Positions 33,249-41,287 of a stretch of DNA of 64,000 bases are shown here, one piece after another. The first letter of the stretch is position 1. The number at the start of each line of letters is the position of its first letter. Origin of the DNA: Pseudomonas izuensis (lineage in GTDB: Bacteria > Pseudomonadota > Gammaproteobacteria > Pseudomonadales > Pseudomonadaceae); assembly GCF_009861505.1 (NCBI RefSeq), contig NZ_WTFT01000040.1, positions 149,176 through 213,175 on the forward strand, read 5' to 3'. The translations under genes and the position numbers were made by a program. The notes below the pieces were generated by a model that had not been told where the DNA came from, did no database searches, and saw only the letters and a list, made by a program, of their open reading frames with translations.

Positions 33249-33925
33249 ACCTCGACCCAGCGGCGCAGCAGGTTGTGATAGGTACCGGTCAGGCGGATCA
33301 GCGAAGGGTGGTCCGGCACATCCTGGGTCAGTTGCCGGATTGCACCGTCCATCTCGAACAACAGCGCACGCTGACTGTCTTCGCGCACCAGGCTTTGGGT
33401 CCAGAAAAACGAGGCGTAGCGGGCGCCACGGGTCACCGCGTTGACCTTGTGCAAACTGGTGCCGGGGTACAGCACCATGTCGCCGGCCGGCAACTTCACA
33501 CGCTGGGTACCGAAGGTGTCCTGGATTTCCAGTTCGCCGCCGTCGTAATCCTCGGGCTCGCTGAAAAACAGCGTGGCCGACAGATCGGTGCGCACCCGTT
33601 CGATGCTCCCCTTGGGCTGACGCACGGCGTTGTCGATGTGGAAGTCGAAACTGCCACCGGCCGTGTAACAGTTCAGTAACGGAGGAAAGACCTTGTGTGG
33701 CAGCGCCGCCGACATGAACTGTGGATTCTTCCACAGCCGATCCAGCATGGCCGCGCCGATTTCCTTGGCCAGCGGATGACCTTCCGGAAGCTGAAGATTG
33801 TGCTTGGCCTTGGCCGACTGATAGCCGGCGGTGATCTTGCCATCGGCCCAATCGGCCTGTTCGAGAGCCTCGCGAATGCGCCGCACCTCTTCTTTATCGA
33901 ACAAGCCGGGAATGTGCAGCAGCAT
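33245..33925 (-). CDS. piuC: PKHD-type Fe(II)/2-oxoglutarate hydroxylase PiuC
   Basis: 226 residues from the ATG at 33925 (MLLHIPGLFDKEEVRRI); an upstream TTG in frame was not used. This is a double-stranded beta-helix dioxygenase of the prolyl-4-hydroxylase-like PKHD/YbiX family. The facial triad is His96 and Asp98 in DFHIDNA and His159 in TSLHKVN, with Arg166 or Arg169 for 2-oxoglutarate. The substrate is unknown. It is divergent from the PiuA-like receptor gene, with a Fur-like box 33 bases upstream of its start, so iron-repressed expression is likely. Overlap with the Sel1 gene shows a two-gene operon. Confidence 0.88.
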   Translation of the reverse strand: MLLHIPGLFDKEEVRRIREALEQADWADGKITAGYQSAKAKHNLQLPEGHPLAKEIGAAMLDRLWKNPQFMSAALPHKVFPPLLNCYTAGGSFDFHIDNAVRQPKGSIERVRTDLSATLFFSEPEDYDGGELEIQDTFGTQRVKLPAGDMVLYPGTSLHKVNAVTRGARYASFFWTQSLVREDSQRALLFEMDGAIRQLTQDVPDHPSLIRLTGTYHNLLRRWVEV

Positions 33926-33957
33926 GGGAAGGACGCCTGAAAACAAGGGGCACTAAT

Positions 33958-33976
33958 GGTATTGATTCTTATTGCC
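33958..33976. promoter_or_regulatory. Fur-box-like site between piuC and piuA
   Basis: GGTATTGATTCTTATTGCC matches the 19-base Fur consensus GATAATGATAATCATTATC at 12 positions, including the central TGATnnTnAT. It is 33 bases from piuC and about 155 bases from piuA. Confidence 0.55.
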
Positions 33977-34131
33977 TGTGTAAAACCCGCTGGACGGATG
34001 AAACAGTAAAAACCGTAAGGCTAAATTGTAAAGAATGTAAATTCGATGCAAATAGCAAAGTTTCGCAATTGATACAGAGACGCGTCTACCCTATATTCCG
34101 CCGCCTCAAATCCTTGGGGAGGGGAATTAAA

Positions 34132-36474
34132 ATGTCACGTCTACACCCACAATCACCGGTCAGTTCACCACGTCTGCTCGCTTCTGCCATTGGCGTGGCA
34201 ATCACTGCCGGCTCTGCGGGCCACATGGTTTTCGCGGCTGAAAAAACCGACGGGAAAGCGCCGGGCAACACGATTTCGCTGGGCGCTACCTCCATCAACG
34301 GCGAAGCCCGGGACGAGACAACCTACAACGTCGAAAAAGCCTCCTCGCCCAAGTACACCGCACCGCTGGTCGACACACCGCGTTCGATCACGGTCATCCC
34401 GCAACAAGTCCTCAAGGACACCGGCGCCCTGAACATGCAGGATGCATTGCGCACCGTTCCAGGCATCACCTTCGGCGCCGGTGAAGGCGGCAACCCGCAG
34501 GGCGACCGTCCGTTCATCCGCGGCTTCGATGCCCAGGGCGACACCTACCTGGACGGCGTGCGCGATACCGGTTCGCAGAGCCGCGAAATCTTCGCCGTTG
34601 AATCCATTGAAGTCAGCAAGGGCCCGAACTCCGCCATTGGCGGCCGTGGCGCGGCGGGCGGCAGCATCAACCTGGTGAGCAAGAAAGCGCACCTTGGCGA
34701 CTCCCTCGACGGTGGCTTCACCTGGGGTTCGGACCAGACCCAGCGTTACACCATGGACGGCAACTATCAGTTCTCCGACACCGCTGCCGGCCGTCTGAAC
34801 CTGATGAGCCACGAGAGCAACGTCGCCGGTCGCCAAAGCATCAATTACGACCGTTGGGGCGTGGCACCTTCCCTGGCTTTTGGTCTGGGCACCGACACCC
34901 GCGTCAATCTCGATTACTACCATCTGGAAAGCAACGACTTGCCGGATTCGGGCATTCCGTACTCGATCCCGACCGCAGGCTCCACCGCCCGCACCAAGTC
35001 CAACCCGGACAAACCTAACGACGGCGGCAACAGCAGCAACTTCTACGGTTTGAATGACCGCGACTTCCGCAAGGGCCGCACCGACACCGCAACCATTTCC
35101 ATCGAACACGACCTGAATGACGCGCTGACCATCAAGAACACCCTGCGCCACGGCACCAGCATGCAGGATTACATCCTGACCCAGCCGGACGACAGCAAGG
35201 GCAACGTCAACAATGGCAGCGTCTGGCGCCGTGCGAACACACGCGTGAGCAACACCGAGACCACCACCAACCAGACCGATCTGTTTGGTGATGTCTACAT
35301 CGCCGGGTTCAAGAACAGCTTCGCCACCGGTATCGAGTTGAGCCGCGAGGAAAGCAGGAAATCCTCGTACAACGTCGACACCGACACCACGCCTGGCACA
35401 GCGGGCGCCACCACCAACTGCTCGCCGGCGCTGATTGGCGCACCGAGTGGTTACAACTGCACCTCGTTGTCTAACCCGAACCCGAACGATCCGTGGAACG
35501 GTGCGATCTCTCGCAACTACGCCGGCACCGACACCAAGGCCAACACCTATGCGCTGTATGTGTTCGACACCCTGGAGTTGTCCGAGCAGTGGCTGGTGAA
35601 CATGGGCTTGCGTTACGACCATTTCGATACCGAGTACCGCACCTTCGACGGTTCCGGGGCAACGGTGGTCAACAAAGGCATCCCGGCCAAGGGCGATGAC
35701 ACCAGCGAGTTCGTCACCGGTCAGTTCGGCGTGGTCTACAAACCGGCGGAAAACGGCAGCATCTATGCGTCCTACGCCACGTCCGCCACACCACCGGGCT
35801 CCACTCTCGGCGAAGGCATGGACGGCAACCCGCTGAGCGGCACGCCTGATCGCAACGGCAACCAGCTGAGCAGCGACATGGAGCCGGAAACCACCAAGAA
35901 CTACGAAATCGGTACCAAGTGGGATCTGATGAATGATCGCCTGTCGCTGACGGCCGATATTTTCCGCACCGAGAAAGAAAACGCTCGTGTGCAGACCAAC
36001 ACCACGTCGTTCGAAAACGTCGGTAAAACCCGCGTTCAAGGTTTCGAGCTGTCGGCCACCGGCAAGCTCACCGACAAATGGCAAGTCTTCGCCGGCTACG
36101 CCTACATGGACAGCGAGCAAGTCGATGGTGGTGATCTGCCGGCCAACAAAGCCAACAACGGAAACGAACTGCCTAACACGCCGAAAAACAGCGCCAGCCT
36201 GTGGACGACCTATCAGGTCACGCCGAAGCTGACCGTCGGTGGCGGTGCGTTCTACGTCGACGATGTGTTCGGCAGCGCGGCCAACACCACCATGGTCGAT
36301 TCCTACGTTCGCTACGATGCGATGGCGGCCTACAAGTTGAGCAAAAACATCGACCTGCAACTGAACGTACAGAACCTGACCGACGAAACCTACTACGACA
36401 AGGCCTTCTCGACTCACTTCGCCAACCAGGCGGCGGGCCGTACTGCCTTGCTGAGCACCAACTTCCACTTCTGA
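34132..36474 (+). CDS. piuA: TonB-dependent siderophore receptor, PiuA-like
   Basis: 780 residues from the ATG at 34132 (GGAGGGG upstream). The N-terminal signal region is long (about 1-38, ending MVFAAE). A TonB-box-like stretch and plug domain follow (about 75-190), with DTPRSITVIPQQVLKDTGA, LRTVPGITFGAGEGG and IRGFDAQGDTYLDGVRD. The rest is a 22-strand barrel ending in an aromatic residue (LLSTNFHF). It should import catecholate-type siderophores; PiuA of P. aeruginosa (PA4514) also admits siderophore-antibiotic conjugates. The adjoining piuC, Fur-like box and piuB-like gene support the assignment. Confidence 0.9.
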   Translation: MSRLHPQSPVSSPRLLASAIGVAITAGSAGHMVFAAEKTDGKAPGNTISLGATSINGEARDETTYNVEKASSPKYTAPLVDTPRSITVIPQQVLKDTGALNMQDALRTVPGITFGAGEGGNPQGDRPFIRGFDAQGDTYLDGVRDTGSQSREIFAVESIEVSKGPNSAIGGRGAAGGSINLVSKKAHLGDSLDGGFTWGSDQTQRYTMDGNYQFSDTAAGRLNLMSHESNVAGRQSINYDRWGVAPSLAFGLGTDTRVNLDYYHLESNDLPDSGIPYSIPTAGSTARTKSNPDKPNDGGNSSNFYGLNDRDFRKGRTDTATISIEHDLNDALTIKNTLRHGTSMQDYILTQPDDSKGNVNNGSVWRRANTRVSNTETTTNQTDLFGDVYIAGFKNSFATGIELSREESRKSSYNVDTDTTPGTAGATTNCSPALIGAPSGYNCTSLSNPNPNDPWNGAISRNYAGTDTKANTYALYVFDTLELSEQWLVNMGLRYDHFDTEYRTFDGSGATVVNKGIPAKGDDTSEFVTGQFGVVYKPAENGSIYASYATSATPPGSTLGEGMDGNPLSGTPDRNGNQLSSDMEPETTKNYEIGTKWDLMNDRLSLTADIFRTEKENARVQTNTTSFENVGKTRVQGFELSATGKLTDKWQVFAGYAYMDSEQVDGGDLPANKANNGNELPNTPKNSASLWTTYQVTPKLTVGGGAFYVDDVFGSAANTTMVDSYVRYDAMAAYKLSKNIDLQLNVQNLTDETYYDKAFSTHFANQAAGRTALLSTNFHF

Positions 36475-36495
36475 TGAAAGGGTGAAACCCGCCCC

Positions 36496-36597
36496 CTGTA
36501 GGAGCGAGCCTGCTCGCGATGATCGTCAACGATAACGCGTGGAACCTGACACCCCGCGTCGTTCTTGAGTTTTTCGCGAGCAGGCTCGCTCCTACAA
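36496..36597. repeat. REPIN, tandem copy 1
   Basis: It starts CTGTAGGAGCGAGCCTGCTC and ends at CTCGCTCCTACA. It is followed by a 24-base linker (AGGCCAGGCGGTGCAACACA and on) before copy 2. It is identical to copy 2 except for a few bases. Confidence 0.9.
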
Positions 36598-36621
36598 AGG
36601 CCAGGCGGTGCAACACAATCC

Positions 36622-36723
36622 CTGTAGGAGCGAGCCTGCTCGCGATGATCGTCAACGATAACGCGTGAAACCTGACACCCCGCGTCGTTCTTGAGTTTTT
36701 CGCGAGCAGGCTCGCTCCTACAA
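36622..36723. repeat. REPIN, tandem copy 2
   Basis: A near-exact duplicate of copy 1 at a 126-base period, including the non-palindromic centre (GATCGTCAACGATAACGCGT) and the following linker. Confidence 0.9.
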
Positions 36724-36747
36724 AGGCCATGCGGTGCAACACAATCC

Positions 36748-36839
36748 CTGTGGGAGCGAGCCTGCTCGCGATGAGGTCATAACATTCAACATTTATGCTG
36801 ACTGTAAGGCCGCCATCGCGAGCAGGCTCGCTCCCACAG
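36748..36839. repeat. REPIN, third copy
   Basis: It begins 126 bases after copy 2. The arms are the GTGGGAGCGAGCC variant and the centre is unrelated to copies 1 and 2, so only its first arm keeps the tandem register. Confidence 0.88.
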
Positions 36840-36929
36840 TTTTGTGTGTAAAAAAGAATGTTTCTCGACAACCCACGGCATCATAATGCGCGCCGTGATG
36901 ACTATTTTTGAACGAACAAGGCGAGCGAC

Positions 36930-39458
36930 GTGTTGAAGAAAACCCTGTTCCAGTTGCACTGGTTTTTCGGCATCAGCGCAGGGCTCGTCCTGGCCCTGAT
37001 GGGCATCACCGGGGCGACGGTATCGTTTCAGGATGAAATCCTGTACGCGCTGAACCCTTCCGTGCTGCAGGTGCACAAGCAGGTCGCCGGTGTACTGCCG
37101 CCCGCCGAACTGGTGGAGAAAATCGAAGCGGCCACCGGTAACAAAGTCGCCATGCTTTCGGTGGACATCGACAGCGACATCGCCGCACGCGTGTTCTTCA
37201 CCCCGCCGCCAGGGGAGCGCCGTGGGCCGATGCGCTTCTTCGATCCGTACACCGCCGAATTGATGGGCGACGCCACCGGCCAGGACTTCTTCGGCCTGAT
37301 GCTGCAACTGCACCGCTTCCTTGCCATGGGCGACACCGGTCGCCAGATCACCGGCGCCTGTACGCTGATCCTGGTGTTCTTCTGCCTCTCCGGCCTGTAC
37401 CTGCGTTGGCCTCGCCAGTGGAAAAGCTGGCGCGCCTGGCTGACCCTGGACTGGAAGAAAAAAGGTCGCAGCTTCAACTGGGACCTGCATTCGGTCGCGG
37501 GCACCTGGTGCCTGGTGTTTTACCTCCTGGCCGCGCTGACCGGGTTGTCCTGGTCCTACGAGTGGTACAACAAGGGCCTGACCCAACTCCTCTCCGATTC
37601 GCCGCAGAACGAACGCGTTCGCGGCGGTCGTGGCCCGGCGCCAAGCGGCCCGGCCCCGACCGCCGATTACTCGGCCATGTGGAGCAGCATCTATAGCGCG
37701 GCCGGTCCCGGCCTGAGTTTCTACAACACCCGCATGCCACCGGTGGCCGGACAACCGGCGACGGTTTATTACCTGTTGAAAGACTCGCCCCACGACCGCG
37801 CCCTGAACCAGATCACCCTCGACCCGGTGACAGGCGTAATCAAACGGCATGAGCGCTACAGCGACAAGAGCTTCAAGGCGCAGCTGCTGACCAGCATTTA
37901 TGCACTGCACGTCGGCAGCTACTTCGGCATTGTCGGGCGCATCATCCTGACGATCACTGCCCTGACCATGCCGCTGTTTTTCATCACCGGGTGGATGTTG
38001 TACCTCGATCGTCGCCGCAAAAAGCGCCAGATCAAGGACGCCCGCCAAGGCCTCGCCCAACCGGGTAGCGATGCGCCGTCGTGGCTGATCGGCTTCGCCA
38101 GCCAAAGCGGTTTTGCCGAGCAACTGGCGTGGCAGACCGCCGGCCAATTACAGGCTGCCGGCCTGCCGGTGAAGGTGCAGCCGCTGGCCAGTGTCAGCGA
38201 ACAGGACCTGCGGGATTCGAGCAACGCGCTGTTCGTGGTCAGCACCTTCGGCGACGGCGAAGCGCCGGACAGTGCCCGGGGTTTCGAGCGCAAGGTCCTG
38301 GGCCGGACGTTGAGCCTGGAGAGCCTGAACTACGCCGTGCTCGGTCTGGGTGACCGGCAATACCAGCACTTCTGCGGCTTCGCCCGACGCCTGCACACCT
38401 GGCTGGGTGAACACGGCGGCAAGACCCTGTTCGCCCCTGTGGAGGTCGACAGTGGCGACCCTTATGCCTTGCGTCACTGGCAACAGCAACTCGGTCTGTT
38501 GACCGGCCAGGCGCCCGTGGACACCTGGCAAGCGCCGAGCTACGACAACTGGACCCTGACCCGCCGCGAACTGCTCAATCCGGACAGCAGTGGTTCGCCC
38601 GTCTATTTGCTGGGCCTCACCGCGCCGACCACCAGCAGTTGGCTGGCCGGGGACCTGGTGGAAGTGCTGCCGCGCAACTGCCCTTGGGCGATAGAACATT
38701 TCCTCGATGGCCTGGGGATTGATGGTCGAGCCACGATTGCACTCGATGGGTTGTCGCAAACGCTGGAACAAGCCCTCGCCCGCCGACAACTGCCCGAGAA
38801 CCGCAGTCATCTGGTCGGCCTGCATGCGCAAGCGCTGGTGGACGCCCTCGTGCCATTGGCCATGCGCGAATACTCCATTGCCTCGATTGCCGCCGACGGC
38901 ATCCTGGAACTGATCGTGCGCCAGGAACTGCACCCCGATGGCCGCCTGGGCGTCGGCTCCGGCTGGCTCACGGAACACGCGCCGGTGGGCTCCAACATCA
39001 GCCTGCGGGTTCGGCGCAACAGCGGCTTCCACCTGCCGAACGAACCGGTGCCGATGATCCTGCTCGGCAACGGCACCGGACTGGCCGGCCTGCGCAGCCT
39101 GCTCAAGGCGAGGATTGCCGATGGGCAGCAGCGTCAGTGGCTGTTGTTCGGCGAACGCAATCGGGAACACGATTACCTGTGTCGCGACGAGCTGGAGGAG
39201 TGGTTGATTTCCGGCGATCTGCAGCGCCTGGACCTGGCCTTCTCAAGGGACCAGGCCGAGAAAATCTATGTACAGGATCGCCTGCGCGATTCGGCCACTG
39301 AGCTGAAGAAATGGCTGGCGGAGGGGGCCATGATCTATATCTGCGGCAGCTTGCAGGGGATGGCCGCTGGCGTCGATCAAGCACTCAACGACCTGCTCGG
39401 TGCCGCGGAAGTGGAGCGTCTGATCGAACAGGGTCGCTACCGCCGCGACGTTTACTGA
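36930..39458 (+). CDS. piuB: PepSY/flavodoxin/NADPH-reductase fusion, PiuB-like
   Basis: An 842-residue membrane oxidoreductase; the start is GTG at 36930, or TTG 3 bases later. The N-terminal PepSY-TM half (about 1-375) has four hydrophobic helices, HWFFGISAGLVLALMG at 11-26 and FCLSGLYLRWPRQW among them, with conserved His residues for possible haem. A flavodoxin domain follows (about 388-520, GFASQSGFAEQLA, VVSTFGDGEAPDSA, GLGDRQY), then a CysJ-like FAD/NADPH reductase (about 545-842, MREYSIAS, PMILLGNGTGLAGLRSLL, YICGSLQGMAAGV). Context (next to piuA, PA4513-like as I recall) suggests reduction of ferric siderophores at the inner membrane. Confidence 0.87.
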   Translation: MLKKTLFQLHWFFGISAGLVLALMGITGATVSFQDEILYALNPSVLQVHKQVAGVLPPAELVEKIEAATGNKVAMLSVDIDSDIAARVFFTPPPGERRGPMRFFDPYTAELMGDATGQDFFGLMLQLHRFLAMGDTGRQITGACTLILVFFCLSGLYLRWPRQWKSWRAWLTLDWKKKGRSFNWDLHSVAGTWCLVFYLLAALTGLSWSYEWYNKGLTQLLSDSPQNERVRGGRGPAPSGPAPTADYSAMWSSIYSAAGPGLSFYNTRMPPVAGQPATVYYLLKDSPHDRALNQITLDPVTGVIKRHERYSDKSFKAQLLTSIYALHVGSYFGIVGRIILTITALTMPLFFITGWMLYLDRRRKKRQIKDARQGLAQPGSDAPSWLIGFASQSGFAEQLAWQTAGQLQAAGLPVKVQPLASVSEQDLRDSSNALFVVSTFGDGEAPDSARGFERKVLGRTLSLESLNYAVLGLGDRQYQHFCGFARRLHTWLGEHGGKTLFAPVEVDSGDPYALRHWQQQLGLLTGQAPVDTWQAPSYDNWTLTRRELLNPDSSGSPVYLLGLTAPTTSSWLAGDLVEVLPRNCPWAIEHFLDGLGIDGRATIALDGLSQTLEQALARRQLPENRSHLVGLHAQALVDALVPLAMREYSIASIAADGILELIVRQELHPDGRLGVGSGWLTEHAPVGSNISLRVRRNSGFHLPNEPVPMILLGNGTGLAGLRSLLKARIADGQQRQWLLFGERNREHDYLCRDELEEWLISGDLQRLDLAFSRDQAEKIYVQDRLRDSATELKKWLAEGAMIYICGSLQGMAAGVDQALNDLLGAAEVERLIEQGRYRRDVY

Positions 39459-39473
39459 TACAAAGCATTTCCC

Positions 39474-39565
39474 TTGTAGGAGCTGGCTTGCCAGCGAAGG
39501 GGCCAGAACATCCATCCTTTTCGTTGGAAGTGAGGCCGCCTTCGCTGGCAAGCCAGCGCCTACAG
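39474..39565. repeat. REPIN between piuB and phoD
   Basis: The arms TTGTAGGAGCTGGCTTGCCAGCGAA and TTCGCTGGCAAGCCAGCGCCTACAG are of the TGCCAGC subtype. It lies between convergent genes. Confidence 0.88.
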
Positions 39566-39578
39566 AGGGTTGGTGTTG

Positions 39579-41120
39579 TTATGCCGGCTGCAACTTCTGC
39601 TCAAACACCGCCACCCCATCCAGATCCCGCAACACCACGCTCAATGCCCCGCTCTGCCCTTCGATATTCACCTCGCCAAAAAACTGAAACCCGGCAAACG
39701 GCGACATGTTTTGCGCAGGTGGTGCTTTCTGGAACACCACCTCGGGGCCGAATGTTTCATCCAGCGGATTAGGCCCGTAGCTACCGGCATTCAAGGGTCC
39801 TGCGACGAACTCCCAAAACGGCTCGAAATCCTGGAAGGCGGCGCGATCCGGGTGGTAATGATGCGCCGCGCAGTAGTGCACATCCGCCGTCAGGAACAGG
39901 AAATTGCGCACCTGTTGCGCCCGCAAGAAACCCAGTAGCTCGGCGATTTCCAGCTCTCGCCCCTGGGCCGGTCCAGGGTCGCCATTGGCCACCGCTTCCC
40001 AGCGCGCCACACCGGGGCTGACCTCGCCATCGGGGACGCCGAGGCCGATGGGCATGTCGGCGGCAATGACTTTCCACTGGGCCTTGGAGGCTTTCAGCGA
40101 AGCCTTCAGCCAGTCCAGTTGTTCACGTCCAAGGAAAGGCTTGGCGGCACCCAGGTTGTCGTCATTGGCGCCGCGATAACTGCGCATGTCGAGCACGAAT
40201 ACATCCAGCAAGGGCCCATAGCTGAGCTGTCGATAAATCCGCCCGCCACCATCGGCGCCCTGCAAGCGCATCGGTGCGTACTCGAGCCAGGCCTGGCGCG
40301 CGCGGTCCACCAGGCTGTGGATATCTTTGCTCTTGTACCGTTGGTCCAGTTGTTTGCCCGGCGACCAGTTGTTCACCACTTCGTGGTCGTCCCACTGCCA
40401 GATCTGCGGCACTTCGGCATTGAAGCGGCGGATGTTCTCGTCCATCAGGTTGTAGCGGTAATTGCCACGGTAATCGTCCAGGGTCTCGGCGACTTTGCTC
40501 TTGGCCTCGCTGGTGAGGTTGCGCCATACCCGGCCGCCTTCGGTGACGATCTGCTCAGGCACGGGACCGTCGGCGTAGATGGTGTCGCCGCTGTGGATAA
40601 AGAAGTCCGGCAGACGCAGGCGCATGGCTTCATAGATGCGCATACCGCCGATGTCCGGATTGATGCCGAAGCCCTGGCCGACCGTGTCGCCGCTCCAGAC
40701 AAAACGAATGTCGCGGCGAGTCTGGGGCACGCTTCGCAGATGGCCGAACCAGGGTTCGCTGGTGACGCCGCTCTGGGCATCCTCAAATTGCACCCGGTAG
40801 AAAATCGCCTGATCGGCGGGCAGCCCAGTGAGCTCCACCCGAGCCGTGAAGTCGGTGCGGGCATCCGCCAGGGGCGAAACGAACCGCCGGGGGTTGGGAA
40901 ACAGGCTGCGGGTGTCCCACTCCACCACCATTCGCGCCGGACGATCACAGCGGCTCCAGATCATTGCGCGGTCGCCGAGCAGGTCACCCGACTGCACACC
41001 GTCGGTGAGTTGCGGCCGATCCTTGACCGAAGCGATCACCGCCGGCGCCAACCCCGGCAACAACAGCCCGGCGCCGACGGCTTGCATGACTCGACGACGG
41101 CCGAGGTCGAATTCGCTCAT
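39579..41120 (-). CDS. phoD: Alkaline phosphatase D family protein (PhoD)
   Basis: 513 residues from the ATG at 41120 (GGAGAA upstream). The N-terminus has a twin-arginine signal (FDLGRRRVMQAVGAGLLLPGL), so it is exported folded through Tat. An N-terminal Fn3-like PhoD domain (about 40-140) precedes the metallophosphatase core, with HSGDTIYADG, WQWDDHEVVNNW, and FLTADVHYCAAHHYHP as metal-binding motifs. It is a Ca/Fe-dependent phosphomonoesterase/diesterase for phosphate scavenging. No Pho box was identified. It is a single gene between two REPINs. Confidence 0.88.
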   Translation of the reverse strand: MSEFDLGRRRVMQAVGAGLLLPGLAPAVIASVKDRPQLTDGVQSGDLLGDRAMIWSRCDRPARMVVEWDTRSLFPNPRRFVSPLADARTDFTARVELTGLPADQAIFYRVQFEDAQSGVTSEPWFGHLRSVPQTRRDIRFVWSGDTVGQGFGINPDIGGMRIYEAMRLRLPDFFIHSGDTIYADGPVPEQIVTEGGRVWRNLTSEAKSKVAETLDDYRGNYRYNLMDENIRRFNAEVPQIWQWDDHEVVNNWSPGKQLDQRYKSKDIHSLVDRARQAWLEYAPMRLQGADGGGRIYRQLSYGPLLDVFVLDMRSYRGANDDNLGAAKPFLGREQLDWLKASLKASKAQWKVIAADMPIGLGVPDGEVSPGVARWEAVANGDPGPAQGRELEIAELLGFLRAQQVRNFLFLTADVHYCAAHHYHPDRAAFQDFEPFWEFVAGPLNAGSYGPNPLDETFGPEVVFQKAPPAQNMSPFAGFQFFGEVNIEGQSGALSVVLRDLDGVAVFEQKLQPA

Positions 41121-41185
41121 GGTGTTCTCCCTGAAAAAGGAAAACTGAAGCACGTGCGCATGACGCCCGTGTGAAAACGCGATCT

Positions 41186-41276
41186 CTGCGGGAGCGAGCC
41201 TGCTCGCGAAGGCGTCGTGTCAGTCTACTTCTACTTTACTGACAGACCGCCTTCGCGAGCAGGCTCGCTCCCACAA
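41186..41276. repeat. REPIN between phoD and fruA
   Basis: The arms CTGCGGGAGCGAGCCTGCTCGCGAAGG and CCTTCGCGAGCAGGCTCGCTCCCACA. The 35-base centre has a partial inverted repeat TGTCAGT/ACTGACA, as in the REPIN after dppF. Confidence 0.88.
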
Positions 41277-41287
41277 GGGGGTCGGTG

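Larger units (their letters stand above)
36475..36929. other. Intergenic region with three REPINs between piuA and piuB
   Basis: About 455 bases, nearly filled by three REPINs spaced exactly 126 bases apart. The last 90 bases contain CATAAT (36890-36895) as a possible -10 and GAATGTTTCTC (36858-36868), a half-match to a Fur box, just upstream of the PiuB-like gene. Confidence 0.6.

Noticed and set aside
34165..36468. Minus-strand open frame of 767 codons opposite piuA
   Set aside because: A shadow of a clear TonB receptor; there is no start signal.
36496..36839. Regularly spaced repeats considered as a CRISPR array
   Set aside because: The repeats are imperfect long palindromes of REP type with duplicated centres, only three units, and no cas genes.
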